A stretch of 64,000 bases of DNA from Nitrospira sp. Lineage in GTDB: Bacteria > Nitrospirota > Nitrospiria > Nitrospirales > Nitrospiraceae. Shown one piece after another: positions 19,108 through 27,123 of this stretch (position 1 is its first letter; each line of letters opens with the position of its first letter). The notes under the pieces were generated by a model. That model was not told the DNA's origin. It saw nothing but the letters and a program-made list of their open reading frames with translations, and ran no database searches. The DNA lies in assembly GCA_005116835.1 (NCBI GenBank), contig SWDM01000019.1:124001-188000 (forward strand). Reading direction: 5' to 3'. A program made the translations under genes and the position numbers.

Positions 19108-21147
19108 ATGGCCAAGCATAAGGCAACTGCAACTGCGACAAAGAAATCTGATGTCCGTCCAGCTCCGGCAGTTACGGCGGTGGAAATGGGCGCGCGACAG
19201 CGTGAGATTTCCGTTTCCGAATTCTTCACCAAGAATCGGCATTTACTCGGGTTCGATAACCCGCGAAAAGCCTTGCTGACTTGTGTCAAGGAAGCGGTAG
19301 ACAACGCGCTGGACGCTTGCGAGGAGGCAGGAATACTTCCCGACGTCACGGTGCAGCTTGAGGTCGTGGCCGTCGGATCTTCGCCCCTGCTCCCTGCAAG
19401 CCAGGCCACCCGTTTTCGAGTGACCGTAGCCGACAACGGCCCCGGGATCGTACGCCAGCAGATTCCGAAAATCTTCGCGAAACTCTTGTACGGCTCCAAG
19501 TTCCACCGTCTGCGCATGAGCCGAGGCCAGCAGGGGATCGGTATTTCCGCGGCAGGCATGTATGGCCAACTGACGACCGGCAAACCGGTGAAGATCATCT
19601 CGCGCACCGGTCCCAAAACCTCGGCTCACTACTTCGAAGTGCAGATCGATACGAAGAAGAATGAACCCCTAGTCCATGAGAATAAGCAAATCGAATGGGA
19701 TCAGCCCCGTGGCACTCAGGTGGCGATCGAAGTCGAAGGTCGCTACCAGAAGGGCCGCGCGTCGGTCGACGAGTATCTCGAGCAAACGTCTATCGCCAAT
19801 CCACACGTGCGCCTTACCTATCGAACGCCGGAAGGCGAGACAAAGGAATATCCTCGGGCCTATCACGAACTCCCGCCGTCGCCGAAAGAGATCAAGCCCC
19901 ATCCCTACGGCATCGAGTTCGGGATGCTCCTCAAGATGCTCCAAGATGCCAAGAGCCACACCCTGTCCGAGTTTCTGGCAAGCGACTTTTGCCGGGTGAC
20001 GCCGGCGCTCGCGGATGAGATGTGTAAGGCGGCCAAGGTCTCGCCCAAGGCGAAGCCGCGCGACATTCGCGGGGCAATCGCTGAAACGCTCTATCACACG
20101 ATACAGGCCACAAAGATCATGGCTCCGCCGACCAACTGTCTTTCTCCGATCGGCGAGAAGGCGATCCTCTCAGGCCTCTATAGGCAGATCAAAGGGGAGT
20201 TTTATACAGCGGTGAGCCGTCCGCCCTCTGTGTATCGTGGCAATCCCTTCATCATCGAAGCAGGGTTGGCATTCGGAAAAGCGCCGGATAGCGCGGCGAA
20301 ACCTGAAAAGCCGTCCCAGCCCCTGGCTGAGGGGGAAGAGGAAGAAGGAGACTCGGAGCTTGCGCGAGTGATTCGCTACGCGAACCGGGTTCCCCTGTTG
20401 TATCAGCAATCCTCCTGTGCCACGTTTAAGGCGGTGTTGGCCACGACGTGGCGTAACTATGGAATCTCCCAGTCGCGAGGAGCCTTGCCGGCAGGGCCGA
20501 TGGTCATCTTCGTGCACATTGCCTCCGTCTGGGTTCCCTTTACCAGCGAGTCGAAGGAAGCAATTGCGGAATACGACGAGATCCACAAGGACATTACCCT
20601 GGCGCTTCGTGAGTGCGGTCGGCGGCTTGGACTCTTCCTGCGTCGGCGCGAACGGGCGGCGAGTGAGTTCCGGCGGCGGAATATTTTCGAACTATACATT
20701 GAGGAAGTCGTCGAAGCCTGTAATCGGTTGAAAGGCGGGAAGCTGTCGACCGAGAAGTTAAAAGCGCAGTTGCAGAAGATTGCTTCAACGAAGACCGGCG
20801 GCATCAAGACCGATGAAACACTCGGCAAGACCGGCGCCGGACCGGAGGGTTTGCCGCACTCGATCATTGTCACGGCTGAAGGAGTTGACGGCGCTGTCCC
20901 ATCGTTGCCTGAAGGATCTCATGTTATTGCGCCGCAGACTGATGTTTCCGGCGAAATACACAAAGAAGTGAAGAAGCCTTCCACAAAGCAGGGACGGAAG
21001 CAACCAGCAAAGAAGGCGGTTGGTAAGCAAGCCAAGATCAATCCCATAACAGTCCCCTCGATTGCTACGAAGGGTGGATCCTCACAGAAGCAGGCGGGCA
21101 AGGTTCGCAAGGGCAGCAAGGTTCACCTGACAGGGAAGAAAAAGTAA
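19108..21147 (+). CDS. top6B: DNA topoisomerase VI subunit B
   Basis: This GHKL-ATPase subunit of type IIB topoisomerase gates DNA double-strand passage together with subunit A. Visible motifs are the Bergerat-fold N-box LTCVKEAVDNALDACEEAG, VADNGPGIVRQQIPKIF and RGQQGIGISAAGMYGQL. The switch-lysine transducer region (FVHIASVWVPFTSESKEAI) follows. At 679 residues it is longer than archaeal homologues (about 530). The extra length is mainly a Lys-rich C-terminal tail (about residues 615-679) that could bind DNA. It lies 9 bases before top6A. Topoisomerase VI is mainly archaeal and plant, and sporadic in bacteria. Confidence 0.95.
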   Translation: MAKHKATATATKKSDVRPAPAVTAVEMGARQREISVSEFFTKNRHLLGFDNPRKALLTCVKEAVDNALDACEEAGILPDVTVQLEVVAVGSSPLLPASQATRFRVTVADNGPGIVRQQIPKIFAKLLYGSKFHRLRMSRGQQGIGISAAGMYGQLTTGKPVKIISRTGPKTSAHYFEVQIDTKKNEPLVHENKQIEWDQPRGTQVAIEVEGRYQKGRASVDEYLEQTSIANPHVRLTYRTPEGETKEYPRAYHELPPSPKEIKPHPYGIEFGMLLKMLQDAKSHTLSEFLASDFCRVTPALADEMCKAAKVSPKAKPRDIRGAIAETLYHTIQATKIMAPPTNCLSPIGEKAILSGLYRQIKGEFYTAVSRPPSVYRGNPFIIEAGLAFGKAPDSAAKPEKPSQPLAEGEEEEGDSELARVIRYANRVPLLYQQSSCATFKAVLATTWRNYGISQSRGALPAGPMVIFVHIASVWVPFTSESKEAIAEYDEIHKDITLALRECGRRLGLFLRRRERAASEFRRRNIFELYIEEVVEACNRLKGGKLSTEKLKAQLQKIASTKTGGIKTDETLGKTGAGPEGLPHSIIVTAEGVDGAVPSLPEGSHVIAPQTDVSGEIHKEVKKPSTKQGRKQPAKKAVGKQAKINPITVPSIATKGGSSQKQAGKVRKGSKVHLTGKKK

Positions 21148-21156
21148 GGACGACGT

Positions 21157-22263
21157 ATGCCGAAAACGAAGATAACGAAGAACGGGGTAGTCGAGAGGAA
21201 ACTAATCGGGCTGGCCGATCTGGTGATCACGGCCGCGCAGAAGGCCAAAGATCCGACGATGGCGATTCCGATCCGCGCCCTTTCGAATGTGTCCTTCAAC
21301 GAACGCAAGGGCCTGCTCGAAATGGGAGACAAAAAACAGTCTCGTTCGTTCTTCAATGTCGGCATGGCCAAGAAATTTATGCAGACGATATTGGTCGCAG
21401 ACGCCCTTTCAGAATTGCAACGCGCAGAATTGACGACGTCGCTCAGAGAGATCTACTACCGAACCAAGCACACCATTCAGGATTCGCACGAGAATACGTT
21501 CGATACCCAAGACGAATCGGATCCGATCATCGAGGATCTGGAAGTGTCGCTCACGGCGCTTCGCGAAGAGTTGCACGTGCGAGCGGAGAACGGCGGAAGC
21601 GTAGTCGGCCCTCTCGTGCTCGGCGACGACGGCGATCGTGTGGATTGCGCCAAGCTGGGAAAGGGTGGCTACTCAGTTCCCTCGATTGTCGAGCCTGAGT
21701 ATGTAGAGATCCGCCGCTGTACGGCAGACTTCGTGCTGCTGGTCGAAAAGGGTACGCAGTGGAATCGCCTTTCTGAAGACAAGTTTTGGCGTCGGTATAA
21801 CTGCGTGTTGCTGACTGGAAATGGACAGCCGCCCCGTGGGGTCCGCCGATTAGCTCGGCGATTGCACGAAGAATACAAGCTTCCGGTCTATGTCCTGGTC
21901 GATAACGATCCTTGGGGGTACTATATCTATTCCGTCGTCAAGCAGGGCTCGATCAATCTGGCCTTCGAGAGCCAACGGATGGCCATTCCCAAGGCCAAGT
22001 TCATCGGCCTTTCCAGCGCCGATCCAGAGCGGTACGAACTTCCGCGCAACGTCGGGATCAAACTCAATGAGAAAGATATCGCCCGCGCGAAGGAGTTACT
22101 CAACTATCAGTGGTTCCAGAAACCGGCCTGGCAGGCGGAAATCAAGCGGATGCTCGCAAGCGGGCTGAAGTATGAACTAGACGCCCTCGCCAACAAAGAC
22201 TTCCAGTACCTCACGAAAAAGTATCTGCCACGAAAACTGAAAGAAAAGGACTGGTTGGACTAA
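21157..22263 (+). CDS. top6A: DNA topoisomerase VI subunit A (Spo11-like)
   Basis: This DNA-cleaving subunit is homologous to eukaryotic Spo11. The winged-helix motif TSLREIYYRTKH contains Tyr100-Tyr101, of which the second is the probable nucleophile. The Toprim domain has the metal-binding acidic pair in YVLVDNDPWGYYIYS. The 368-residue length is normal. The B-A order with a 9-base spacing matches the usual operon. Both catalytic signatures are intact, so the enzyme is likely functional. Confidence 0.95.
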   Translation: MPKTKITKNGVVERKLIGLADLVITAAQKAKDPTMAIPIRALSNVSFNERKGLLEMGDKKQSRSFFNVGMAKKFMQTILVADALSELQRAELTTSLREIYYRTKHTIQDSHENTFDTQDESDPIIEDLEVSLTALREELHVRAENGGSVVGPLVLGDDGDRVDCAKLGKGGYSVPSIVEPEYVEIRRCTADFVLLVEKGTQWNRLSEDKFWRRYNCVLLTGNGQPPRGVRRLARRLHEEYKLPVYVLVDNDPWGYYIYSVVKQGSINLAFESQRMAIPKAKFIGLSSADPERYELPRNVGIKLNEKDIARAKELLNYQWFQKPAWQAEIKRMLASGLKYELDALANKDFQYLTKKYLPRKLKEKDWLD

Positions 22264-22301
22264 GACGGCCCCGTTTTTTCCATTCTATCCCGCTACCAAG
22301 T

Positions 22302-22526
22302 TTAGCTCGGGGGCAACATCATATACAGCCCGACCACAATGAATGGCGCCGCCACATACATCGCCTTCTTGCCGAAGCTATCGTAGACGCCATAGATCAA
22401 GATTGCGCCCATGAAGAAGAAATAGAGCTGTCCGATACCCCGATATCCCGCGCTATGTTCCGCCGCCAATGCGAGGGTGGGCGACCCCAGGATCAGTCCG
22501 GCTAAAAGGGCTGCTAATCGTTTCAT
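22302..22526 (-). CDS. Small membrane protein, function unknown
   Basis: The 74-residue protein begins MKRLAALLAGLILG with a signal-like segment ending near ALAA. A short loop (EHSAGYRG) is followed by two closely spaced hydrophobic stretches (GQLYFFFMGAILIYGV and YVAAPFIVVGLYMML). The ATG at 22526 has GGAGAT upstream and is preferred over 22592. A 31-base inverted repeat (22600-22630, CGCCCTC with GAGGGCG) lies in its leader. No family is recognised. Confidence 0.6.
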   Translation of the reverse strand: MKRLAALLAGLILGSPTLALAAEHSAGYRGIGQLYFFFMGAILIYGVYDSFGKKAMYVAAPFIVVGLYMMLPPS

Positions 22527-22769
22527 CGCAATCTCCGTTTCGATGAGGTGAAGACACAAGACTCGCTGTCGATGGCTGGTACTGTTGCACAAACAAGAAC
22601 GCCCTCATGGCGAAGTTTGCCAAGAGGGCGTAACTCTCTACGTGAACGATGCTGAGTGGCTGGATTGGGCGAAGCTAGCAAGGAGTCACAATACACCCCT
22701 GTGTCGTATGGATAAGAACGATCAATCTGCGCCTTCTCATAGCGGGAAGTCAAACTGGGACCAGTAAGG

Positions 22770-23060
22770 GGGTGAGGCGCGAAACGCGTGAGGTGTTAGG
22801 CGTAAGGGGTTAGGGGTGAGGGCAGCAGAATGGTTAATGCTGAATTATTAATGTGGAATGGTGGGCGGGAGGGGCGAGGGATGTGATGGCAGAGTGTTTC
22901 ATGTTGAATGATCAATGTGGAATGATGGGGATGAGCGGGGGAGGGGTAGGGGGCGAAGAAAGCGCTGGACCGCCGCGCGAGGAGGGTTGTCGGAGAAGTT
23001 ATCAAATGGTGCAATCGTTGTTATGCCCCGCGGTAGGCGTGAGGGGTAAATCGTAAGAAA
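22770..23060. repeat. GTTAGG/AATG word-repeat region
   Basis: This non-coding stretch is made of short variant words: GTGAGGTGTTAGGCGTAAGG-type at 22785-22825 and again near 23028-23048. A direct repeat of about 30 bases built on TGAATNATNAATGTGGAATG lies at 22834-22864 and 22899-22930. No gene is supported, and composition shifts from G-rich to A/T-rich within it. It marks the left part of the accessory region. Confidence 0.5.
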
Positions 23061-23095
23061 CAGAGGGGAGCGAAGTAGGGTATTAGAACTGGCTT

Positions 23096-23300
23096 TCAGG
23101 TTGAAAAATCAAAAAAGATTCCCGACCCCTTTGATTTTCCCCGACCCCTTTGATTTTCCCTTCGATGCCTGATGTATGTGCTGCTGACGAATGGCCATAT
23201 TGATCGGCGTGTCGTCAAAGTTACGCGATCCCACCGGGAAATCAAAAAGCCACTCGCCAAGGCGCCGAGAAACCTCGAAGTCAATCCCTTTCTGCTATCA
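23096..23300. mobile_element. Possible remnant of a REP-associated (Y1) transposase locus
   Basis: A perfect tandem 19-base repeat (23122-23140 and 23141-23159, CCGACCCCTTTGATTTTCC) is followed by plus-strand codons reading YVLLTNGHID. This resembles the YVLMTNHVH metal-binding HUH strand of Y1 transposases with an inserted residue. The frame is short and closed, so at best it is a decayed fragment. The assignment rests on one short motif. Confidence 0.3.
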
Positions 23301-23328
23301 CTTCGATTGCATCTGCTCAGCAGAGAAC

Positions 23329-23456
23329 TAGCAGGATGCTGAAAAAGTCCGCCAGCTTTGTTCTCGCATCGTTCAGAGACTCAACGTACCGAAGCGTACG
23401 CCTCGCCTCTTCGCTCGCTGCGGCCTCGCTGGACAGCCATTTTGAGCATCCTGCGA
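23329..23456. repeat. MITE-like element, copy 2
   Basis: The left end TAGCAGGATGCTGAAAAAG and right end CATTTTGAGCATCCTGC are inverted repeats. The sequence next to the left end matches the reverse complement of copy 1 over about 26 bases (through AGTCCGCCAGC). The core CTTCGCTCGCTGCGGCC also matches copy 1 in reverse. It is about 128 bases, the shortest and cleanest copy. Confidence 0.75.
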
Positions 23457-23525
23457 GCAGGTCTTGCGACATCACTATCCGTAAGGTCTAGTGAATTTTG
23501 AGCAGAAACTGAGCTTTTCAGCGGC

Positions 23526-23834
23526 CTACTTGAAGGGCTTCACGCCGTGAGCGTCACTCATGCCTATCGCATTACCCTGACACTTCGTGTAACCAAGAAA
23601 GAAATTGACCTGCTCGATATCGGAAGCCACGATGAGGTGTATCGATAGCCGGACTGCCCCGCAACGCGAAATGTTGAATTGCAAGACCAGATCCTCATTC
23701 TTGGGAACCGGCTGCGATTCAGCCCATAAGCCTTTGCGCCCCTCCCGCGCTTGCGTCTCGGCGTCGAATTGAAGAGGCCAAACGGGGTGGGTGACCAGAG
23801 GCCTTAAGAGCATGACCCCAGGCACCTGTATCAA
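23526..23834 (-). pseudogene. Nuclease-like (SNase family) C-terminal remnant
   Basis: Within this minus-strand frame, 23703-23768 encodes FDAETQAREGRKGLWAESQP followed by VP. This closely resembles the conserved C-terminal segment of staphylococcal-nuclease-like proteins (A-x-x-ARxxxxGLWA-x-x-PVP). The catalytic Arg-Glu-Arg core is missing upstream, and the sequence after it does not resemble the family. It is interpreted as a leftover of a decayed nuclease gene. The rest of the frame is not assigned. Confidence 0.45.
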
Positions 23835-23844
23835 TCCTAAGATA

Positions 23845-23873
23845 TTGACAGTATTCCCATCAAGCTGTAGGGT
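23845..23873 (+). promoter_or_regulatory. Candidate promoter of the 23.9-26.2 kb cassette
   Basis: A perfect TTGACA (23845-23850) is followed after 17 bases by TAGGGT (23868-23873), a weak -10 box. It lies 33 bases upstream of the first cassette ATG, which itself has AAAGGAG at 5-6 bases. Confidence 0.5.
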
Positions 23874-23906
23874 CTGTCACCAAACTAGGGAACGAAAGGA
23901 GTACCG

Positions 23907-24479
23907 ATGAGCGAAAAAGAAGTGGCGGATCTGCAAGTTTTGACAGAAGTTCTAACTGCACTCAGAAAGTTGGATCATGAAGGGCAAGAAAGAATGATTC
24001 AAACCATATGTACATTCTTGAACCTTGCTCCTGGATCACAATTACCTAAAGCTCCCTCACAAAGCTCCTCCAGCCCCTCGCATACATTTTCACGTGCAGG
24101 GAGTTTCTCTGAAGATCGTTCCATGTCAGCCAAAGATTTCATGTCGGACAAACAACCTCGAACAGATGTTGAGAAAGTGGTCTGCTTGGCCTTCTATCTA
24201 ACACATTACGCCAGTACTCCTCATTTTCAGACAGTTGATATAAGTAAGTTGAACACGGACGCAGCGCAAATTAAGTTTTCGAACGCAGCCTTTTCAGTGA
24301 ACAATGCTGTCCAATCCGGCTATCTGGCCCCAGCTCCGCAGGGGAAAAAGCAAATCAGTGCTGCAGGTGAACGATTTGTTCAGGCCTTGCCCGACAGGGA
24401 TGCTGCCAAGAAGGCAATGAGCAATGCGCGCCCTCGTCGGCCTAATCGAAAGGTAAATGCTCCTGAATCAGAAAGCTGA
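23907..24479 (+). CDS. Unknown protein, probable winged-helix domain (cassette gene 1)
   Basis: This 190-residue soluble protein has no recognised family. An N-terminal helical part (about 1-45, LTALRKLDHEGQERMI) is followed by a Ser/Pro-rich linker (about 48-75). A compact domain (about 85-170) follows: KVVCLAFYLTHYA, DISKLNTDAA, NAAFSVNNAVQSGYLAPAP, and ISAAGERFVQALPD. This spacing of a helix, a recognition-like helix and a Gly-Tyr wing resembles the winged-helix modules found in some defence and partition proteins (inference). The tail is basic (RPRRPNRK). It starts behind AAAGGAG, and the next gene begins 3 bases after its stop. Codon use looks more A/T-rich than the housekeeping genes. 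Confidence 0.8.
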   Translation: MSEKEVADLQVLTEVLTALRKLDHEGQERMIQTICTFLNLAPGSQLPKAPSQSSSSPSHTFSRAGSFSEDRSMSAKDFMSDKQPRTDVEKVVCLAFYLTHYASTPHFQTVDISKLNTDAAQIKFSNAAFSVNNAVQSGYLAPAPQGKKQISAAGERFVQALPDRDAAKKAMSNARPRRPNRKVNAPESES

Positions 24480-24482
24480 CCC

Positions 24483-25514
24483 ATGCCAGGAATTCATAAG
24501 TCAATTAAAAGACATTCTTCGAAACGCCTTGTCATCTTTAACCATAAAGGTGGCGTGGGTAAAACCACGCTAACCATTAACATCGCTTATGAACTCGCTT
24601 CGCTTGGGAAGAATGTATTGCTCGTTGATTCTGATCCACAATGCAATATCACATCTTATCTCGTTGATGATATGACCCTAGATGCTTTACTCGATAAGTC
24701 TGACGGTGATGATGGAGAGACGATCTGGTCGTCGCTTAAGCCAATCGTAGACGGTGAGGGTGGTCTCAACGAAATTGAGCCTATCAAGCATGGGCGAAGA
24801 TTGTTTTTATTGCCAGGAGATGTTCGACTTTCTGAGTTCGAGCAAGTGCTTAATGATCTATGGAGAGAGTGCGATCAGCGAAGGCTCAGAGGCTTTCGTG
24901 GCGTTTCCGCTCTGAGTGTTCTTGTAAACCAAACCTGTGTGAACCACGATATCGACTATGTCTTATTTGATTGTGGACCGAATATAGGGCCATTAAACAA
25001 AGCCATTCTGCTGGATTGTGACCATTTTATTGTTCCGGCAGCCTGCGATCAGTTTTCCGTCCGTGCTCTAAAGACTCTTGGTCATACACTTTCGGGATGG
25101 CTTAAGGACTGGGAAAGTGCTGTGCGCTTTGCGCCAGAGGGGATCTATCTGTTGCCTGGGAAGCCGAAATTTCTCGGATATATTCCTCAGCGTTTTAGGG
25201 TCTACCGAGGGCTACCATCAAGCGGCTATTCTTCCTACTTTTCGAAGATAGAGCGGAGCATCAGTTCTGAAATTGTTTCAGTTTTCCGCAAAGAGGATCC
25301 TGAGCTGGCATCACGTTCAATACGAGATTTACGAATTGGCACGGTTAAGGATTTAGGGCAATTGGCAAATGCAGGACAGTCTCAGGGTCTCCCAATATGG
25401 GACGTGGCTGAAGGAACCCCAGAGCAAAAGACTGAAGCGAGAAAACTTTTCGAGACAATCGCCAAGAACATCATCCGACTTACCTCCCATGCGGAAGCGA
25501 ATGCGAACACGTGA
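24483..25514 (+). CDS. ParA/MinD-type ATPase (cassette gene 2)
   Basis: This 343-residue P-loop ATPase has a deviant Walker A (FNHKGGVGKTTLTINIAYEL), then LLVDSDPQCNITSYL, the acidic Walker B region DYVLFDCGPNIGPL, and VPAACDQFSVRAL. It is of the AAA_31/ParA group, which dimerises on ATP and often binds DNA or positions partners. It is unlikely to be a chromosome-partition gene: no parB or parS is nearby, and an extra segment of about 100 residues (about 210-310) lies between the core and the C-terminus. It overlaps the next gene by one base, implying a stoichiometric complex or shared control with the RelA/SpoT-like enzyme. Confidence 0.93.
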   Translation: MPGIHKSIKRHSSKRLVIFNHKGGVGKTTLTINIAYELASLGKNVLLVDSDPQCNITSYLVDDMTLDALLDKSDGDDGETIWSSLKPIVDGEGGLNEIEPIKHGRRLFLLPGDVRLSEFEQVLNDLWRECDQRRLRGFRGVSALSVLVNQTCVNHDIDYVLFDCGPNIGPLNKAILLDCDHFIVPAACDQFSVRALKTLGHTLSGWLKDWESAVRFAPEGIYLLPGKPKFLGYIPQRFRVYRGLPSSGYSSYFSKIERSISSEIVSVFRKEDPELASRSIRDLRIGTVKDLGQLANAGQSQGLPIWDVAEGTPEQKTEARKLFETIAKNIIRLTSHAEANANT

Positions 25515-26209
25515 TGGCAAAATCACCTATTACGAAAAGTGAGCTTAGACAAATAGATCGACTCGTTACCCATTACAACAACAACCAAGAACTCTTTATT
25601 CGCTTCTCCGACAACGTTCGAGCGCTCTTTAGCTCTGACAGATTGGCACCCCATATTCACTCTACGAAATGGCGCATCAAGAAGCCTGATCATCTGAAGG
25701 ATAAATTAATTCGCAAGGCAGTCGAATTCAAATCAGCCGGGATGGAATTTGACATAACAGAAGAAAATCTTTTCGAGCGCATAACTGATCTTGTTGGATT
25801 CAGAATACTCCACCTCCACACCAGTCAATTTAAATCAATTAACAAGATCGTCCTAGATCTCATCAAGGAAGAGGAATGGGAGATTATCGAAGAGCCTACG
25901 GCAAGAACTTGGGATGATGAGTCTCGCGATTATTTTAACACTCTCGGCATAAAGACACGCGACAGCGAACGCATGTATACGAGCGTGCACTATGTCTTCA
26001 CGGCGAACAAAAAGAAGGCTTGCGCCGCTGAGTTACAGGTGCGAACCCTTGCTGAAGAGCTTTGGGGAGAAGTTGATCACAAAATCAATTATCCACACCC
26101 CACTGATCGTTCGTCCTGTCGTGAGCAAATAAAAGTTCTTGCACGTATAACCTCTGGTTGCACCAGGCTGGTCGATTCGATCTTTCACTCTCATCAAGAA
26201 AACGATTAG
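25514..26209 (+). CDS. RelA/SpoT-fold nucleotide synthetase (cassette gene 3)
   Basis: This 231-residue single-domain protein has the RelA/SpoT synthetase fold, without hydrolase, TGS or ACT domains. Visible family features are STKWRIKKPDHLKDKLIRKA (basic ATP-side segment) and ERITDLVGFRILHLH, which corresponds to D-I-x-G-I-R. Also present are MYTSVHYVF, corresponding to G-Y-x-S-x-H with the nucleobase-stacking Tyr and the His kept, and ELQVRTLAEELWGEVDHKINY, corresponding to E-I-Q-I-R-T and the trailing H-K. Likely product is (p)ppGpp, (p)ppApp or pyrophosphorylated tRNA, as in small alarmone synthetases and toxSAS toxins; which one cannot be read from sequence. The ATG at 25514 overlaps the ParA stop. 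No cognate antitoxin or hydrolase is adjacent. Confidence 0.9.
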   Translation: MAKSPITKSELRQIDRLVTHYNNNQELFIRFSDNVRALFSSDRLAPHIHSTKWRIKKPDHLKDKLIRKAVEFKSAGMEFDITEENLFERITDLVGFRILHLHTSQFKSINKIVLDLIKEEEWEIIEEPTARTWDDESRDYFNTLGIKTRDSERMYTSVHYVFTANKKKACAAELQVRTLAEELWGEVDHKINYPHPTDRSSCREQIKVLARITSGCTRLVDSIFHSHQEND

Positions 26210-26312
26210 ACCTCAATAAAAAGGCACCTTGCCAGTCCAACTTTTGTCACCTGTCCTGGCGCAATTGTATGTTCGGCAACATCAACAGGCAAATGGACAA
26301 GGAGGCACGAAC

Positions 26313-26464
26313 ATGCCTCGGAAGAACTCTCCCACCGACCTGCCCCCGTGCTCCACGACCTGTTGGCGCAGTCCAACGACCGCAAGTCGTTTAATCAGGC
26401 TGTGCTGCGAATCTTGAAGGGCACAGAAAATGTACTGAGAGTCTTTTCTGTAGGCCTAAAATGA
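26313..26464 (+). pseudogene. Small gene frameshifted in a C5 run
   Basis: AAGGAGG (26299-26305) precedes an ATG that encodes MPRKNSPTDLPP. At the CCCCC run 26343-26347 the coding signal jumps frame and continues as VLHDLLAQSNDRKSFNQAV through RILKGTENVLRVF to a TGA at 26462-26464. One extra C would give an intact protein of about 50 residues. It is either a recent frameshift, phase variation or a sequencing error. No family is recognised. It lies about 100 bases after the synthetase gene in the same direction. Confidence 0.45.
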
Positions 26465-26896
26465 TTCTTTCAAGCGTACTTGCTTCTCCACTCTTGGAAG
26501 AGCACCCATGTTGGTCTACGTGCAGCCTCGAAAGCTTATCCTCATATATGCATTCTCAACGAGAGGGCAGGCATAGTCTACACTGCGCGCATCGAGGGAC
26601 CATTGTTTAATCGTGGGGCCTCTGCGAGCACAGAGACTGTGCCAGCTTTCTCGCCTCCTACCCTTCATAGGGCGCGTGTTTAGGGAGCACAGGACCAACG
26701 TGAATGTTCTCTCGCCCGCTTCCTTTCTCCACCTTCTCTATAAGGGGGTGGCCAAGGTTGCCCTCGACTGCGCGCCTCGAAATGAGGGCCTTCCTAGACC
26801 GCGCGTTCTGCGAGCATTGGGCATTGATGAAGCTACCTAGACCATGATCCCCCTGTTGCGGGCACCCGTCAAACTAGGAAAATTCCGGTTGCCTCT
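26465..26896. repeat. Gene-free stretch with GC-word repeats (two copies)
   Basis: No gene is supported. Two variants of a composite word (CTGCGCGC, then TCGA and GAGGG, about 25 bases, then GCGAGCA) occur at 26582-26631 and 26768-26817. The second also has GACCGCGCGTT. Further copies lie at 27521-27560 and, inside the third MITE-like element, at 27857-27909. Confidence 0.5.
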
Positions 26897-26924
26897 TTGC
26901 AAGTAAACTGCCTACCGTTATAAT
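26897..26924 (+). promoter_or_regulatory. Promoter of hicBA
   Basis: TTGCAA (26897-26902) and a perfect TATAAT (26919-26924) are 16 bases apart. The first ATG of the open frame (26923) overlaps the -10 box, so translation more likely begins at the ATG at 26932, almost exactly at the expected transcript start. That implies a leaderless mRNA. Confidence 0.65.
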
Positions 26925-26931
26925 GGTTACC

Positions 26932-27123
26932 ATGGAATCGACCAAATATATCTATTGGCAGGATCAAGACCACTGGCTCGGCTACCTGCAGGACTACCCC
27001 GATTACTGGACGCAGGGAGAGTCGCTTGATGACCTGCAAGCCCATCTTCGCGATCTCTACCTGGACCTTACCAGCGGCGAAATCCCCGGAGTGCGGAAGC
27101 TCGCTGAGCTAACACTCCGGTGA
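26932..27123 (+). CDS. hicB: HicB-like antitoxin
   Basis: This 63-residue protein matches the short HicB partial RNase-H-like fold: a beta hairpin (YIYWQDQDHWLGYLQDYPDY), the hallmark TQGESLDDLQAHLRDLYLDL, and a short tail. It lacks an added DNA-binding domain. It neutralises the HicA mRNA interferase encoded immediately downstream with a GTGA overlap. The order antitoxin then toxin is common for this short class. The ATG at 26932 is preferred because an upstream one lies in the promoter. It is part of the accessory island. Confidence 0.85.
   Translation: MESTKYIYWQDQDHWLGYLQDYPDYWTQGESLDDLQAHLRDLYLDLTSGEIPGVRKLAELTLR

Noticed and set aside
18883-19242. 119-codon minus-strand frame
   Set aside because: It overlaps both the 6S RNA and the top6B start and has no supporting feature.
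22600-22630. Riboswitch upstream of the small membrane protein
   Set aside because: Only a single simple hairpin is visible and no known riboswitch core could be matched.
24483-25514. ParA gene as chromosome or plasmid partition locus
   Set aside because: No parB, parS-like 16-base palindromes or replication genes are nearby; the gene is coupled to a RelA/SpoT-fold enzyme instead.
26480-26840. Small ORFs between the frameshifted gene and hicB
   Set aside because: They translate GC-word repeats and have no start signals or family resemblance.
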